Source of the DNA: a bacterium
Lineage (GTDB): Bacteria; UBA8248
Length of the DNA: 64,000 nucleotides
NCBI GenBank assembly: GCA_022825065.1
Contig: JAJDYR010000024.1
Coordinates: forward strand, 108,597-172,596
Reading direction: 5' to 3'
Position 1 is the stretch's first letter; each line of letters begins with the position of its first letter. A program made the position numbers and the translations under genes. This document shows positions 8,301 to 16,349 of the stretch, in pieces. Under the pieces are notes generated by a model. The model was not told the origin of the DNA and ran no database searches. It was given only the letters and a program-made list of their open reading frames with translations.

Positions 8301-8780
8301 ATGAAGGGCAAAGTCCACCGCTTCGGAGACGACATCAGCACCGACGTGCATCTGTCGGTCAAATACCGCCCGCCGGGCACGACGCTCGAAGAACTGAAGC
8401 GCGACGCCTTCAGGGAGCTGGACCCCGGTTTCTCGAAGAACGTGCAGCCCGGCGACGTGGTGGTGGCGGGGGAGAACTTCGGCCTCGTCAGCAGCCGTCA
8501 GGATGCCGCCGTGGTGCTCAGGGAACTCGGCGTGAGCTGCGTGCTCGCCAGGAGTTTTGGGCACATGTTCTACCGGAACGCCATCAATTCGGGCCTGCCC
8601 GTCATCGCGTGCGATACCGGCGCGATAAAGGCGGGCGATGAGATAGAGGTCGACCCCATGGCGGGCGAGGCCCGCGTAGGGGATGAGACCGTCACCTTCG
8701 CCCCGTTTCCAGACGGCCTCTGGGCGATGATCGAGGCGGGCGGCCTCATTCCGTATCTGCAGGAGAAGGGCGATTTCTAG
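8301..8780 (+). CDS. leuD: 3-isopropylmalate dehydratase small subunit family (LeuD-type)
   Basis: 159 residues (MKGKVHRFGDDISTDVHLSV..). GDDISTD, VVAGENFGLVSSRQDA, ARSFGHMFYRNAINSGLPVI are the small-subunit signatures; the SSR region contacts the substrate carboxylate. It assembles with the LeuC-type protein to give the active dehydratase. AGGAGG at 8281-8286 is 14 bases before this ATG, but a TTG at 8295 (8 bases away) would add Leu-Ala, so the true start may be 8295. Gap to leuC is 56 bases. Confidence 0.87.
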   Translation: MKGKVHRFGDDISTDVHLSVKYRPPGTTLEELKRDAFRELDPGFSKNVQPGDVVVAGENFGLVSSRQDAAVVLRELGVSCVLARSFGHMFYRNAINSGLPVIACDTGAIKAGDEIEVDPMAGEARVGDETVTFAPFPDGLWAMIEAGGLIPYLQEKGDF

Positions 8781-8804
8781 GGAAACGGATTGACCCCGGA
8801 ACTT

Positions 8805-8832
8805 TTGTTATTGTTTCGCTTCATGCTATACT
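8805..8832 (+). promoter_or_regulatory. sigma70-like promoter before the coiled-coil gene at 8928
   Basis: TTGTTA (8805-8810) and TATACT (8827-8832) are separated by 16 bases, about 95 bases upstream of the ATG at 8928. This suggests the small coiled-coil gene is transcribed separately from leuCD. Confidence 0.45.
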
Positions 8833-8927
8833 TCTTAACGATCTAACCGACAACAGAGGACCCACCCGGGACGGGACGAGTTGATGGCGTCTCGTATGTT
8901 GATTTATCCTAGGCGTGGGAGAGAGAA

Positions 8928-9314
8928 ATGACGGAATTCCAGCAGGCGACCTTGCTCGTGGGATGGGTTCAGGCCGGCGTGGCCCTGTTCGTGGGCATGG
9001 TGCAATCGGCCTTGTTCTTTTACGGCATCAAGCGGATGAGCGACGCTTCAGAAAGGCGCGCCCGGCAGACGGACAGGCAGATCGACGCCATGATGAAGCA
9101 GATCGAACTCATGGCGGACGCCTTTGCAAAGCAGCATGAGGAGTCCATGAAGCGAACGGACGCTCTTATAAAACTGCAGGAAGAGACATCGAAGCGGACG
9201 GACGTGCTGCTCAAGCAGAGCGAAATGACGATGAAGCAAAGTGAGATGACAATGAGGCAAAGCGAGACGGCGATGCTGGCCTTGCGCCGTCTGCTCGAGA
9301 GAACCGCCGACTGA
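8928..9314 (+). CDS. one-TM coiled-coil protein
   Basis: 128 residues. One membrane segment (about residues 9-33: LLVGWVQAGVALFVGMVQSA..) is followed by a charged coiled coil. The repeats MKRTDALIKLQEE / SKRTDVLLKQSE / MTMKQSE / MTMRQSE show 11- and 7-residue periodicity and look internally duplicated. Start MTEFQQAT resembles MTEYEAAN of the gene at 6284-6775, on the other side of leuCD. GGGAGAGAG precedes the ATG. No known domain recognised. Confidence 0.7.
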   Translation: MTEFQQATLLVGWVQAGVALFVGMVQSALFFYGIKRMSDASERRARQTDRQIDAMMKQIELMADAFAKQHEESMKRTDALIKLQEETSKRTDVLLKQSEMTMKQSEMTMRQSETAMLALRRLLERTAD

Positions 9315-9366
9315 CTTCAACCATTCGAACGGCCGTTTCGAAGCCGGAGCCAAACACGGCAATCAA

Positions 9367-9637
9367 GGGGCTGTTGAAAAACCCTCCAGTGGGGGTCTGT
9401 TGAAAAAGTCCTCACATCTCCCTCATCCTGAGTAGCGGCGGAGCCGCGTATCGAAGGCCAAGCGCGATTGATAAATGAGCGTTTGCTCTCGCCTGGCACG
9501 AGGCGTTCGACTCCCCCTCGCCCTTCGATACAAACACTCCTTTCTCAGTCGCGTTTTACCTTCGGCGGCTACTCAGGGTGAGGAAAGAGGCGTTGGCGGT
9601 TTGCGGGGGTCGCAGACGGGGCTTTTTCAACAACCCC
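9367..9637. repeat. intergenic repeat element with GGGGCTGTTGAAAAA ends (core type 'CCTGAGTAGC')
   Basis: GGGGCTGTTGAAAAA at 9367-9381 and GCTTTTTCAACAACCCC at 9621-9637 are terminal inverted repeats. Inside are CATCCTGAGTAGCGGCGGAG (from 9425) and, inverted, TCGGCGGCTACTCAGGGTGA near 9562, making a long imperfect palindrome, plus a second GTCTGTTGAAAAAG. No ORF of interest. It ends one base before the stop of the gene at 9639. Confidence 0.75.
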
Positions 9638-9638
9638 G

Positions 9639-10115
9639 TTAAGGGAAGGTCTCTCCCAGAACGCCCTCCAGCACCTCCATCGGCAAATCGAAATCGCGGT
9701 ACCCCTGCCGGAGCGTTTCGACGTAGTGCGCCGCCGGGCGCGCAGGTTTCAGCGGATGCCGCATGATGTAGAGCATGGCCCGGAGGGGGCCGTCCGCCGT
9801 GACGATCTCCACATCCTTCCGGTCGTAGAGCGTCGGGTAGTCCTCGAAATGATCCAGGGCAGGCAGGTCGTCGGCGTGGAGGCGGAACAGCGCGCCCGGG
9901 ACATACGCGCCCGCTTCGGGCGTCACGGTCGCCCAGCCGGGCTGGTTTCCTTGCGACGCCGCAGGCAGGGCGATGGTGAGGCGGTAGTCCAAAAGGCGCG
10001 CGGGACATACGGGCGCGCTCTTCGGACACAGGGATTTCATTTGCGTGACGTGCAGGTTCGCCCCGTAGGCGAAGTAGTTGGAGTCAGGCGTAGCCGAGGT
10101 TGTCGTCCTCCTCAT
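9639..10115 (-). CDS. gamma-glutamylcyclotransferase family protein (AIG2-like)
   Basis: 158 residues from ATG at 10115. NYFAYGANLHVTQMKSLCP near the start is the AYG(S/A)N substrate-binding loop of GGCT-like folds. LPALDHFEDYPTLYDRKDVE holds the conserved Asp/Glu-containing 'E..P..Y.R..V' region, and AMLYIM the following strand. Predicted to cyclise gamma-glutamyl groups or act on a related amide. It overlaps the 3' end of the cupin gene by 32 bases; GGGAGG lies just upstream of this ATG. Members vary widely in substrate, so only the family is claimed. Confidence 0.75.
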   Translation of the reverse strand: MRRTTTSATPDSNYFAYGANLHVTQMKSLCPKSAPVCPARLLDYRLTIALPAASQGNQPGWATVTPEAGAYVPGALFRLHADDLPALDHFEDYPTLYDRKDVEIVTADGPLRAMLYIMRHPLKPARPAAHYVETLRQGYRDFDLPMEVLEGVLGETFP

Positions 10116-10479
10116 CGCCCTCCCAGTCGAGGTCGATGACCGGCGGGTCGCTCCCGTCATTCGGGAAGGCGAGCAGGAGCCTGGCTTTCTCCTCTCCAAT
10201 CTGGGCTGCGCTGTGGATGGCTTCTTCCCGGATGGTGATCACCTCGCCTTGCTGGACGAGGACGAGTTCTTCCTCGACGTTGAACTGCATCTGGCCCTCG
10301 ATGACGATCACGGCTTCTTCCTCATCGTGCGTGTGGTAGGGCACGAAGGCTCCGGCGGGCTGCTCGACCTCGAATACACGGTAGTCGCGCTCGGCCAGAG
10401 CAGAGATGATCTCCTCCTGCTCGGGTTCGCATTGGTACGCTGTGGCGACGTCTTCTAAGCGGTAGGTCGGCTTCTTCAT
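10084..10479 (-). CDS. cupin domain protein
   Basis: 131 residues. The small beta-barrel cupin is marked by AGAFVPYHTHDEEEAVIVIE (first metal motif, H-x-H...E) and the second-motif region QQGEVITIREEAIHSA. A single-domain cupin is a possible metal-binding enzyme or sensor. AAGGAGG sits before the ATG. The acidic tail (DLDWEGDEEDDNLGYA) overlaps the next gene. It lies in the operon that continues from yqeY-like. Confidence 0.8.
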   Translation of the reverse strand: MKKPTYRLEDVATAYQCEPEQEEIISALAERDYRVFEVEQPAGAFVPYHTHDEEEAVIVIEGQMQFNVEEELVLVQQGEVITIREEAIHSAAQIGEEKARLLLAFPNDGSDPPVIDLDWEGDEEDDNLGYA

Positions 10480-10498
10480 TTGGAGACCTCCTTCTTAC

Positions 10499-10948
10499 CT
10501 AAGTGCCCAGGAGTTTCCGGACCGCCTGGGAAACCCGGGCGCCCGTAGCGCGCCCGGCCAGTTCACGAGTGAGAATTCCCATTACCTTGCCCATGTCTTT
10601 CATCGAGGAGGCTCCGGTTTCCTCGATGATCGCCCGGGCGGCGGATTCGATTTCCGCATCCTCCATCTGCGCTGGTAGATAGCCCTGGATGATCCGGATT
10701 TCATCTCGTTCCTGCCGGGCCATATCCTCGCGGCCTGCGGCTGCGTACTGCTCGGCGGCTTCCTCCCGTTTCTTTACCATACTTTGGAGCAGTTTGAGAA
10801 TATCTTCTTCCGATGTTTCTTCACCGCCTTCCTTGTCCTTGTTCAAAATCTCGGCGCGCACCATCCGGATGGTGGAGAGCCGGAGCGTCTCCCTGGCGCG
10901 CATGGCGGCCTTCATGTCTTCGGTGAGCGCCTCCCGGATGCCGGCCAT
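10499..10948 (-). CDS. GatB/YqeY domain-containing protein
   Basis: 149 residues. IREALTEDMKAAMRARE, LRLSTIRMVRAEILNKDKEG, EEAAEQYAAAGREDMARQER and GKVMGILTRELAGRATGARV are characteristic of YqeY, the free-standing homologue of the tRNA-binding tail of GatB/GatE. Role is thought to be linked to tRNA-dependent amidation, not proven. Neighbours (VanZ, RidA) are on the same strand with short gaps. Confidence 0.88.
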   Translation of the reverse strand: MAGIREALTEDMKAAMRARETLRLSTIRMVRAEILNKDKEGGEETSEEDILKLLQSMVKKREEAAEQYAAAGREDMARQERDEIRIIQGYLPAQMEDAEIESAARAIIEETGASSMKDMGKVMGILTRELAGRATGARVSQAVRKLLGT

Positions 10949-10957
10949 CGAGTTCTC

Positions 10958-11350
10958 CTATTGCGGTCTCACTGCAGAGGGCCTGCCCTTCTCGCGGTGC
11001 AGACACCACATGACGGCGGCCCCGCCGCCCGCGATGTCCGCCGCCAGGTCTCCCCACGTGGCGGTCCTGTGGGGGAGAAAAAGCTGGTGCAACTCGTCGC
11101 CCAGGCCGTTCAAGGCCGTGAGAACCAAGACGAAGGCGGCTGTTTTCCCCTCGGCCCAGAGGGGGAGCGTTTCCCGCCAGGGCCGCCAGAGGAGCCAGGC
11201 GAGAAGCCCAAACTCGCAGAGGTGCACGATTTTGTCCACCCCGAACGGCATGGGAGTGGAGGGATTCCGCCCGCCCGTCGCCGTCCAGAGGTGAATCCCC
11301 GCCATATATGCGAGCGCGAACGCCCATCGCAGGGTGGTTTTTCCGCTCAC
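10958..11350 (-). CDS. VanZ-like membrane protein
   Basis: 130 residues with about four membrane segments (near 8-23, 41-56, 68-82 and 102-118). DKIVHLCEFGLLAWLLWRPW and LNGLGDELHQLFLPHRTATW with DLAADIAGG are the VanZ-like family signature. Members are small inner-membrane proteins, one of which gives low-level teicoplanin resistance; the general function is unknown. Confidence 0.85.
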   Translation of the reverse strand: MSGKTTLRWAFALAYMAGIHLWTATGGRNPSTPMPFGVDKIVHLCEFGLLAWLLWRPWRETLPLWAEGKTAAFVLVLTALNGLGDELHQLFLPHRTATWGDLAADIAGGGAAVMWCLHREKGRPSAVRPQ

Positions 11351-11361
11351 CGCTGTCTCTC

Positions 11362-11757
11362 TTATCCGGGCAGGGGGACGATCGCCTCGACTTCGACCAG
11401 AAAATCGGGCTCGGCCAGGCTGGAGATCACCAGGAACGTGCTCACCGGCGGGTCATCTGGAAAGAACTCGGCCCGCACCTTGCCGACGGCGGCCCTGTAA
11501 TCGAGACTCGTCACGAACACCTGGATCTTGGCCGTATCCGCCATGCGCCCGCCGGCCGCCTCCACCACCTTCTGGATGTTCCGGTAGCACTGGCGCGCCT
11601 GTCCCTCCGGGTCGCCGATGCAGACGATGTTGCCGTCTTCATCGAGCGGCGTCTGGCCCGCCACATAGAGCGTGCGTCCGCCCTCGGTAATGACCCCGTG
11701 CGAGAAATGCCCCGCGGGCGCGGCCAGCGCATCGGGCGTTACCGTTTCCCGCTTCAT
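11362..11757 (-). CDS. RidA/YER057c/UK114 family protein
   Basis: 131 residues. The family frame is clear: LYVAGQTPLDEDGNIV, QARQCYRNIQKVVEAAGG, VFVTSLDYRAAVGKVRAEFF, STFLVISSLAEPDFLVEVEA. Trimeric RidA proteins hydrolyse reactive enamine/imine intermediates. The usual substrate-gripping Arg before the C-terminal 'P..EVE' is not in its classical place (ISSLAEPDFLVEVE), so this is an Rid subgroup other than strict RidA. It sits between the M16 peptidases and VanZ on one strand. Confidence 0.85.
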   Translation of the reverse strand: MKRETVTPDALAAPAGHFSHGVITEGGRTLYVAGQTPLDEDGNIVCIGDPEGQARQCYRNIQKVVEAAGGRMADTAKIQVFVTSLDYRAAVGKVRAEFFPDDPPVSTFLVISSLAEPDFLVEVEAIVPLPG

Positions 11758-11786
11758 CTTTATTCCTCCTCATCCGCCCGCGTGGT

Positions 11787-13115
11787 TCAATAGGCCAGCT
11801 TCGCCTCACCGAGGTTGCCCACCACCGCGAGGGTGGATTCGTCGAGCTTGATGTGTTTTCTCGCCGCCGCGAGGATTTGCTCCTTCGTGACGGCGCGGAT
11901 TTTTTTCAGGTATTCATCCGCGTAGCCGGGGGAGAAGCCCAGAATCTCCACCGCGAGAATGTAATTCGCGATGCGGCTCGATGAGCCGAAGCGCGTGGCG
12001 AAGTTCCCGGTAATGAAATCCCTGGCGTCTTGAAGCTCCTTGTCGCTCACCCCTTTTTCCTTGATGCGCTTCACCTCCGCGATCGCCTCTTTGATGGCCT
12101 CGTTCGCTGTCTTGTTCTTCGTCTGGAGCATGAGCCGCCAGTGGCCCGCATGACGGCCCGAGGCGAAGTAGCTGTAGGCGCTGTAGACGAGACCCTTTTC
12201 TTCTCTCAGGTTGTCCATGATTCTGCTCGAAAACCCGCCGCCGCCCAGAATGTAGTTCATCACGCGCGCGGCGTAGAAATCAGGATGCGTGCGCTTGAGC
12301 GAACGGTTGCCCAGTATCACCGTGCTCTGGGAGAGGGGGCGGTCGATCTTGAGCACCTGCATCTTCGTGGGCGTCTCGGGCGGGGCGGCTTCCGGGATTT
12401 TTCCTCCCTCCGCCCGCCAGCCCTTGAAGCGGGCCAGAACGAGTTCTCTCGCGCGCTTGAGCGAAACGTCGCCCACGAAGACGAAGATCGTCCCCTTCAT
12501 GCCGTACCATTTCCGGTGGAAGCGGACGATGTCCTCCCTGCCCAGTTTCTTGATCGACGCCTCCGTGCCCTCGACCAGGCGGCCGTAGGGCGTTTCCCCA
12601 AAGAGGCTTTTCCGGAGCGCCTTGTTCGCCAGATGGCCGGGACGCTCGCGCTGCCTGCGCATGCCGCCCGCGATGCGCCGCTTCGTCTTGCCGACCTCCT
12701 CCGCCGGGAAGACGGGGTTTCTGAGAACGTCGCTCAGAAGCGATAGGCCCTCTTCCAGATCCCGCGTGAGCACGCGCATGGAGGCTCCTGCGCGCGCGCG
12801 GCCTGCCTCCATGCCCACGCCGCCGCCCAGGGCGTCGTTCAGCTTCTCGATGTCGGATGCGCTTCTCGTCTTCGTTCCCCGGGTGAGGAGTGCGGCGGTC
12901 AGGTTCGCGAGTCCCGCCCGTTCGGGCGCTTCATGGCGCGCGCCCGCCGGAATCGAGACGGCGACCCGCACCATGGGCAGTTGCCTGCTTTGCTTGACGA
13001 GCAATACGCCGCCGCCGGGCAATTCCTCCCGCTCGTAGGTGATGACGTCCGCACCCGCCAGGGCGGGCAGCAGGAGTGCGGCGGCCAGTGTCCAGAGGAT
13101 GCGGTGGAGCCTCAT
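11787..13115 (-). CDS. M16 family peptidase-like protein, non-catalytic partner
   Basis: 442 residues with a signal peptide (MRLHRILWTLAAALLLPALAG). Two M16 halves can be traced, but the zinc site HxxEH is absent: the equivalent segment reads ARHEAPERAGLANLTAALLT. This matches the inactive subunit of two-gene pitrilysin-type pairs, where one protein carries the metal and the other supplies an arginine/tyrosine-bearing partner half. It starts one base after the stop of the catalytic gene, so the pair is co-translated. Predicted periplasmic. Confidence 0.85.
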   Translation of the reverse strand: MRLHRILWTLAAALLLPALAGADVITYEREELPGGGVLLVKQSRQLPMVRVAVSIPAGARHEAPERAGLANLTAALLTRGTKTRSASDIEKLNDALGGGVGMEAGRARAGASMRVLTRDLEEGLSLLSDVLRNPVFPAEEVGKTKRRIAGGMRRQRERPGHLANKALRKSLFGETPYGRLVEGTEASIKKLGREDIVRFHRKWYGMKGTIFVFVGDVSLKRARELVLARFKGWRAEGGKIPEAAPPETPTKMQVLKIDRPLSQSTVILGNRSLKRTHPDFYAARVMNYILGGGGFSSRIMDNLREEKGLVYSAYSYFASGRHAGHWRLMLQTKNKTANEAIKEAIAEVKRIKEKGVSDKELQDARDFITGNFATRFGSSSRIANYILAVEILGFSPGYADEYLKKIRAVTKEQILAAARKHIKLDESTLAVVGNLGEAKLAY

Positions 13116-13116
13116 G

Positions 13117-14514
13117 CTAGTATCCTCCCCGGCTTTTGGCGGCGTTCGCGCGGCGGCTCTTCTTTGTCGGTATGAGTTCGGCGGTGGTCTTGTTCTTGTG
13201 GCGCAGGTACTTCCTGGCGACGCGGACCACGTCGGCGGGCGTCACCTTCCTCAGGGCGGGCAGGTAGCCTTCGAGCAGCCGCCAGTCGCCCGCGATGGCC
13301 GCCGAGCCGAGGAGCCTCGCGCGGTAATAATGCGAGTCCATGGCGAAAACCATGTTCGCCTCGATGTTCCTGAGCGCGCGGCGGAACTCCTCGTCCGTCA
13401 CGCCTTTTTCGATGAGTTTTTCCACCTCCTCGAGCAGGGCTTTCTCCGCGTCGGCGGCCTTTTTGCCGGGCGCCACCCGCGCGTAGAGATAGAAGATCAT
13501 CGGGTCCACCGAGATGTAGGTGTAATCAGAACCCGCGCCGAGCGCTAGCGTGTCCTTGCGCACGAGCCTCTGGTGGAGGCGCGAGGTTTCCCCGCCGCCC
13601 AGGATGGCCTCGAGCATCACGAGAGCGGGCGCGTCCTCGCTCTTCCAGTTGGGGGCGTGATAGCCGATAGCGACGTAGGGGAGCTGGGCGTCCGCGCGAA
13701 CGTATACCCTGCGCTCCGACTTCTGGGGAAACTCGGCGAGCTCGGGCCTTTTCCGGAAGGTGGGGGATTTGGGGATTATCCCGAAGTGCTTTTCGAGAAG
13801 CGCGATGGCTTCATCGACCTTGAAATCGCCCACCAGGACGGCGACGGCGTTCTCGGGGCTGTAGTAGCGCCTGTAGAACGCCTGCATGTCCTTGATGGTG
13901 ATGGCTTCTATATCTTCGGGCCAGCCGATGATCGGGTTCTTGTAGGGGTGGTTCGTGTAGGCGACGGCGCGAAGCTGCTCCCAGAACTTGCCCACCGGCC
14001 TGTCGTATCGGGTGCGTCTTTCCTCGTGCACCACGTTCTTCTCCGCGTCGAAGGCCTTTTTCTCGAGCACCATGTTCACCATGCGGTCGGCTTCGAGTTC
14101 GATGATGAGTTCGAGCCTGTCCGAGGCGATGCGCTCGTAGTACGCGGTGTAGTCGAAGCTCGTGAACGCGTTGTGCGAGCCGCCGTTTTTCTTGATGATC
14201 TCGCTGAATTTCCTGGGGCCGTATTTCTTCGTGCCGCGGAACATCATGTGTTCGAGATAGTGCGCGACCCCCGTGAGGCCGGGCTGCTCGTCCCGGCTGC
14301 CGACGGCGTACCAGACCTTCATGACCACCATGGGCGCGCTGTGGTCGGGCAGCAGGAGGGCGCGCATCCCGTTCTTCATCCTGTGCTCGGTCACCTTCCA
14401 GGGAACGCGCAGGGCGGTATCCCCCCTGGTATCTGCGGCGATGGCTCCTCCGGCGAAGAGAAGGAGGAGGGGGGCGCCGATCAGAAGCGCGCGCAGCTTG
14501 TTGATTTTCCGCAT
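13117..14514 (-). CDS. M16 family zinc metallopeptidase, catalytic subunit
   Basis: 465 residues with a signal peptide (MRKINKLRALLIGAPLLLLF, cut after ..AIAA). The inverted zinc motif H85-Y-L-E88-H89 lies in GVAHYLEHMMFRGT, and the second Glu ligand is in the downstream KNVVHEERR region. Predicted periplasmic oligopeptidase degrading small proteins or signal peptides in partnership with the gene that follows. Typical length and order for bacterial M16 pairs. Confidence 0.9.
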   Translation of the reverse strand: MRKINKLRALLIGAPLLLLFAGGAIAADTRGDTALRVPWKVTEHRMKNGMRALLLPDHSAPMVVMKVWYAVGSRDEQPGLTGVAHYLEHMMFRGTKKYGPRKFSEIIKKNGGSHNAFTSFDYTAYYERIASDRLELIIELEADRMVNMVLEKKAFDAEKNVVHEERRTRYDRPVGKFWEQLRAVAYTNHPYKNPIIGWPEDIEAITIKDMQAFYRRYYSPENAVAVLVGDFKVDEAIALLEKHFGIIPKSPTFRKRPELAEFPQKSERRVYVRADAQLPYVAIGYHAPNWKSEDAPALVMLEAILGGGETSRLHQRLVRKDTLALGAGSDYTYISVDPMIFYLYARVAPGKKAADAEKALLEEVEKLIEKGVTDEEFRRALRNIEANMVFAMDSHYYRARLLGSAAIAGDWRLLEGYLPALRKVTPADVVRVARKYLRHKNKTTAELIPTKKSRRANAAKSRGGY

Positions 14515-14587
14515 GAATTCTTCCTCGTGGCGGCGGCGAATTTAATGATCCCGAAACGGCGGCTCGGAGATAAGACGGCGATTCACT

Positions 14588-15595
14588 CTAGTCCTCGATG
14601 CCCGCTTTTTCCAACACCCCGGGGTTCAGGAGGCCGGCGGGACGCCTCCCGGCGATGACGTCGAGTGCTGCGGTGACGGCGAACTCGAGCGACTGCTCAC
14701 ACGCATCCTCGCCCAGGCCGGCGATGTGCGGGGTGAGGACGACGTTGTCGAGCGAGAAGATGCGGTGGCGGTGGTCGGCCGGCTCGTTCGGGAAAACGTC
14801 CAGCGCCGCGCCCTGGATGATCCCGCGCTCAAGAGCCGTGGCGGCGGCGTCGAGGTCCACCACGGGGCCGCGCGAGGTGTTGACGAGATAGGCGTCCGGC
14901 TTCATGGAGGCGAGGAATCTCTCGTCCACCATCCCGCGCGTCGAATCGTTCAGGGGCACGTGGCAGGTGATGAAATCTGCCCGGCGCGTCACCTCCTCGC
15001 GCGTCTCGAAGAATACGCCCACCTCGGCGGCGAAGCGCTCGTCGCGCACGATGTCGTGGGCGATAACCTCCATGCCGAAGGCGGCGGCGCGCCTCGCCAC
15101 GCGCTTGCCGATGTTGCCGAGCCCGATGATCCCCAGCGTCTTGCCCCGGAGCGGCGATATGGGAACTCTTAAATCCGCCCACTCGCCCGCGCGCATTTTT
15201 TTATCGGATAAGGCGATATTCCGAGCGATGCAGAGCATGAGGCCTATCGCGTGCTCGGCCACGGAATCGGAATTCTGGCCCGGCGCGTTCGTGACGACCA
15301 CCCCGTGGCGCGTGGCGGCGTCCAGATCGACGGAGTTGAAGCCCACGCCCGTCCTGGCGACGTGCTTGAGATGCGTCCCCGCCGCCAGGGTGCGATCGTT
15401 GTAGGGATCGTTGCTCGGGAAGGTGACGACCACGCCGGGAAGCGAGGCGATGAGTTCTTCTTCGGTCTTGTCCACCCCGTTCGATTCGATTCTGACTTCA
15501 AGGCCTGCCTCGGTTTCGAGGCGCTTGAAGTGGCGCATCGGGTCTTCGAGGCCGCTCAGCCAGCTCGTGGTGACCCAGGCGATTCCTTTTGGCAA
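14588..15595 (-). CDS. D-isomer-specific 2-hydroxyacid dehydrogenase
   Basis: 335 residues. NAD-binding GLGNIGKRVARRAAAFG, catalytic Arg in LVNTSRGPVVDL, Glu in LDVFPNEP and His in LTPHIAG are all present. It resembles phosphoglycerate dehydrogenase-type enzymes without the C-terminal ACT domain, so 2-hydroxyacid or glyoxylate/hydroxypyruvate reduction is likely; substrate not readable. Located just downstream of fumarase in the same direction. Confidence 0.88.
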   Translation of the reverse strand: MPKGIAWVTTSWLSGLEDPMRHFKRLETEAGLEVRIESNGVDKTEEELIASLPGVVVTFPSNDPYNDRTLAAGTHLKHVARTGVGFNSVDLDAATRHGVVVTNAPGQNSDSVAEHAIGLMLCIARNIALSDKKMRAGEWADLRVPISPLRGKTLGIIGLGNIGKRVARRAAAFGMEVIAHDIVRDERFAAEVGVFFETREEVTRRADFITCHVPLNDSTRGMVDERFLASMKPDAYLVNTSRGPVVDLDAAATALERGIIQGAALDVFPNEPADHRHRIFSLDNVVLTPHIAGLGEDACEQSLEFAVTAALDVIAGRRPAGLLNPGVLEKAGIED

Positions 15596-15643
15596 TTTCT
15601 TATCCTCTCGTCGGTGGTCCTGCTCGAATGTCAGGGGGTTTTG

Positions 15644-16333
15644 CTAGAAAACCTCGTCCTCGGGGTTGTGCACCTCGCCCATGCGCTTGAGCGTTGGAAG
15701 CGGCAGCCCCTCGTAGAGCTTGCCCAGCTCCACGTTCGTCTCGGCGAGCGCCATCTGGTAGAGGCTGTTGCCGCGGGCGTCGCATTCCACGAGAAACGGC
15801 CCGAAGTTCTTCACCTCGAACACCCACATCGCCTGCGCAATGCCGAGCTCGTCGAGCCAGTAGACGTCCTTGACGCCGGTGATGCCGCGCCCGTACTGCG
15901 CGCCGATGCCGTAGCCCACCGTGTTCAGGAACACCGCGCCCAGGCGCTTGAAGTGTTTCTCATAAAATTCCTGCGCCATGCCGCCCTTGCCGATGACGCA
16001 GCGTATCCCGTGCCCGTCCATGAGCAGGGGCAGGTGCTTCTCGAAGCGAAAGCTCGCCGTGGCCGTGACGGCGGCGACCTCCCACTCGCCCGAGTCGTTC
16101 TGCCCCACGGCGGGCGAGCAGTGGAACGTCACGTTCGTGAGCGAGGCGATGTCCACCGGCGGCGGCGCTTTCTCGTCGAACAGCTTCTTGTAGAGGCCGA
16201 TTCTGCCGGTGAAGACGAGGCCGTCGAAATAGACGACGTCGCCGAGTTCGAGTTTCGCCAGGTCCTCCGGCGTGGCGGGTGTGGTGAGGTGATGCTCCTT
16301 CATCTCCAGGTCTGCGGTGCCGCTCATATCCAA
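15644..16333 (-). CDS. class I fumarase / tartrate dehydratase beta subunit
   Basis: 229 residues. LGDVVYFDGLVFTGRIGLYK near the N-terminus, IGKGGMAQEF and the AMWVFEVKNFGPFLVECDA end are the conserved blocks of the C-terminal (beta) domain of iron-sulfur fumarases. It works with the alpha subunit at 16350-17300 to hydrate fumarate to malate (or dehydrate a tartrate). The SDH operon immediately upstream strongly favours fumarase and thus adjacent TCA steps. Confidence 0.88.
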   Translation of the reverse strand: MDMSGTADLEMKEHHLTTPATPEDLAKLELGDVVYFDGLVFTGRIGLYKKLFDEKAPPPVDIASLTNVTFHCSPAVGQNDSGEWEVAAVTATASFRFEKHLPLLMDGHGIRCVIGKGGMAQEFYEKHFKRLGAVFLNTVGYGIGAQYGRGITGVKDVYWLDELGIAQAMWVFEVKNFGPFLVECDARGNSLYQMALAETNVELGKLYEGLPLPTLKRMGEVHNPEDEVF

Positions 16334-16349
16334 AAGTCTCCCAGGCCGC

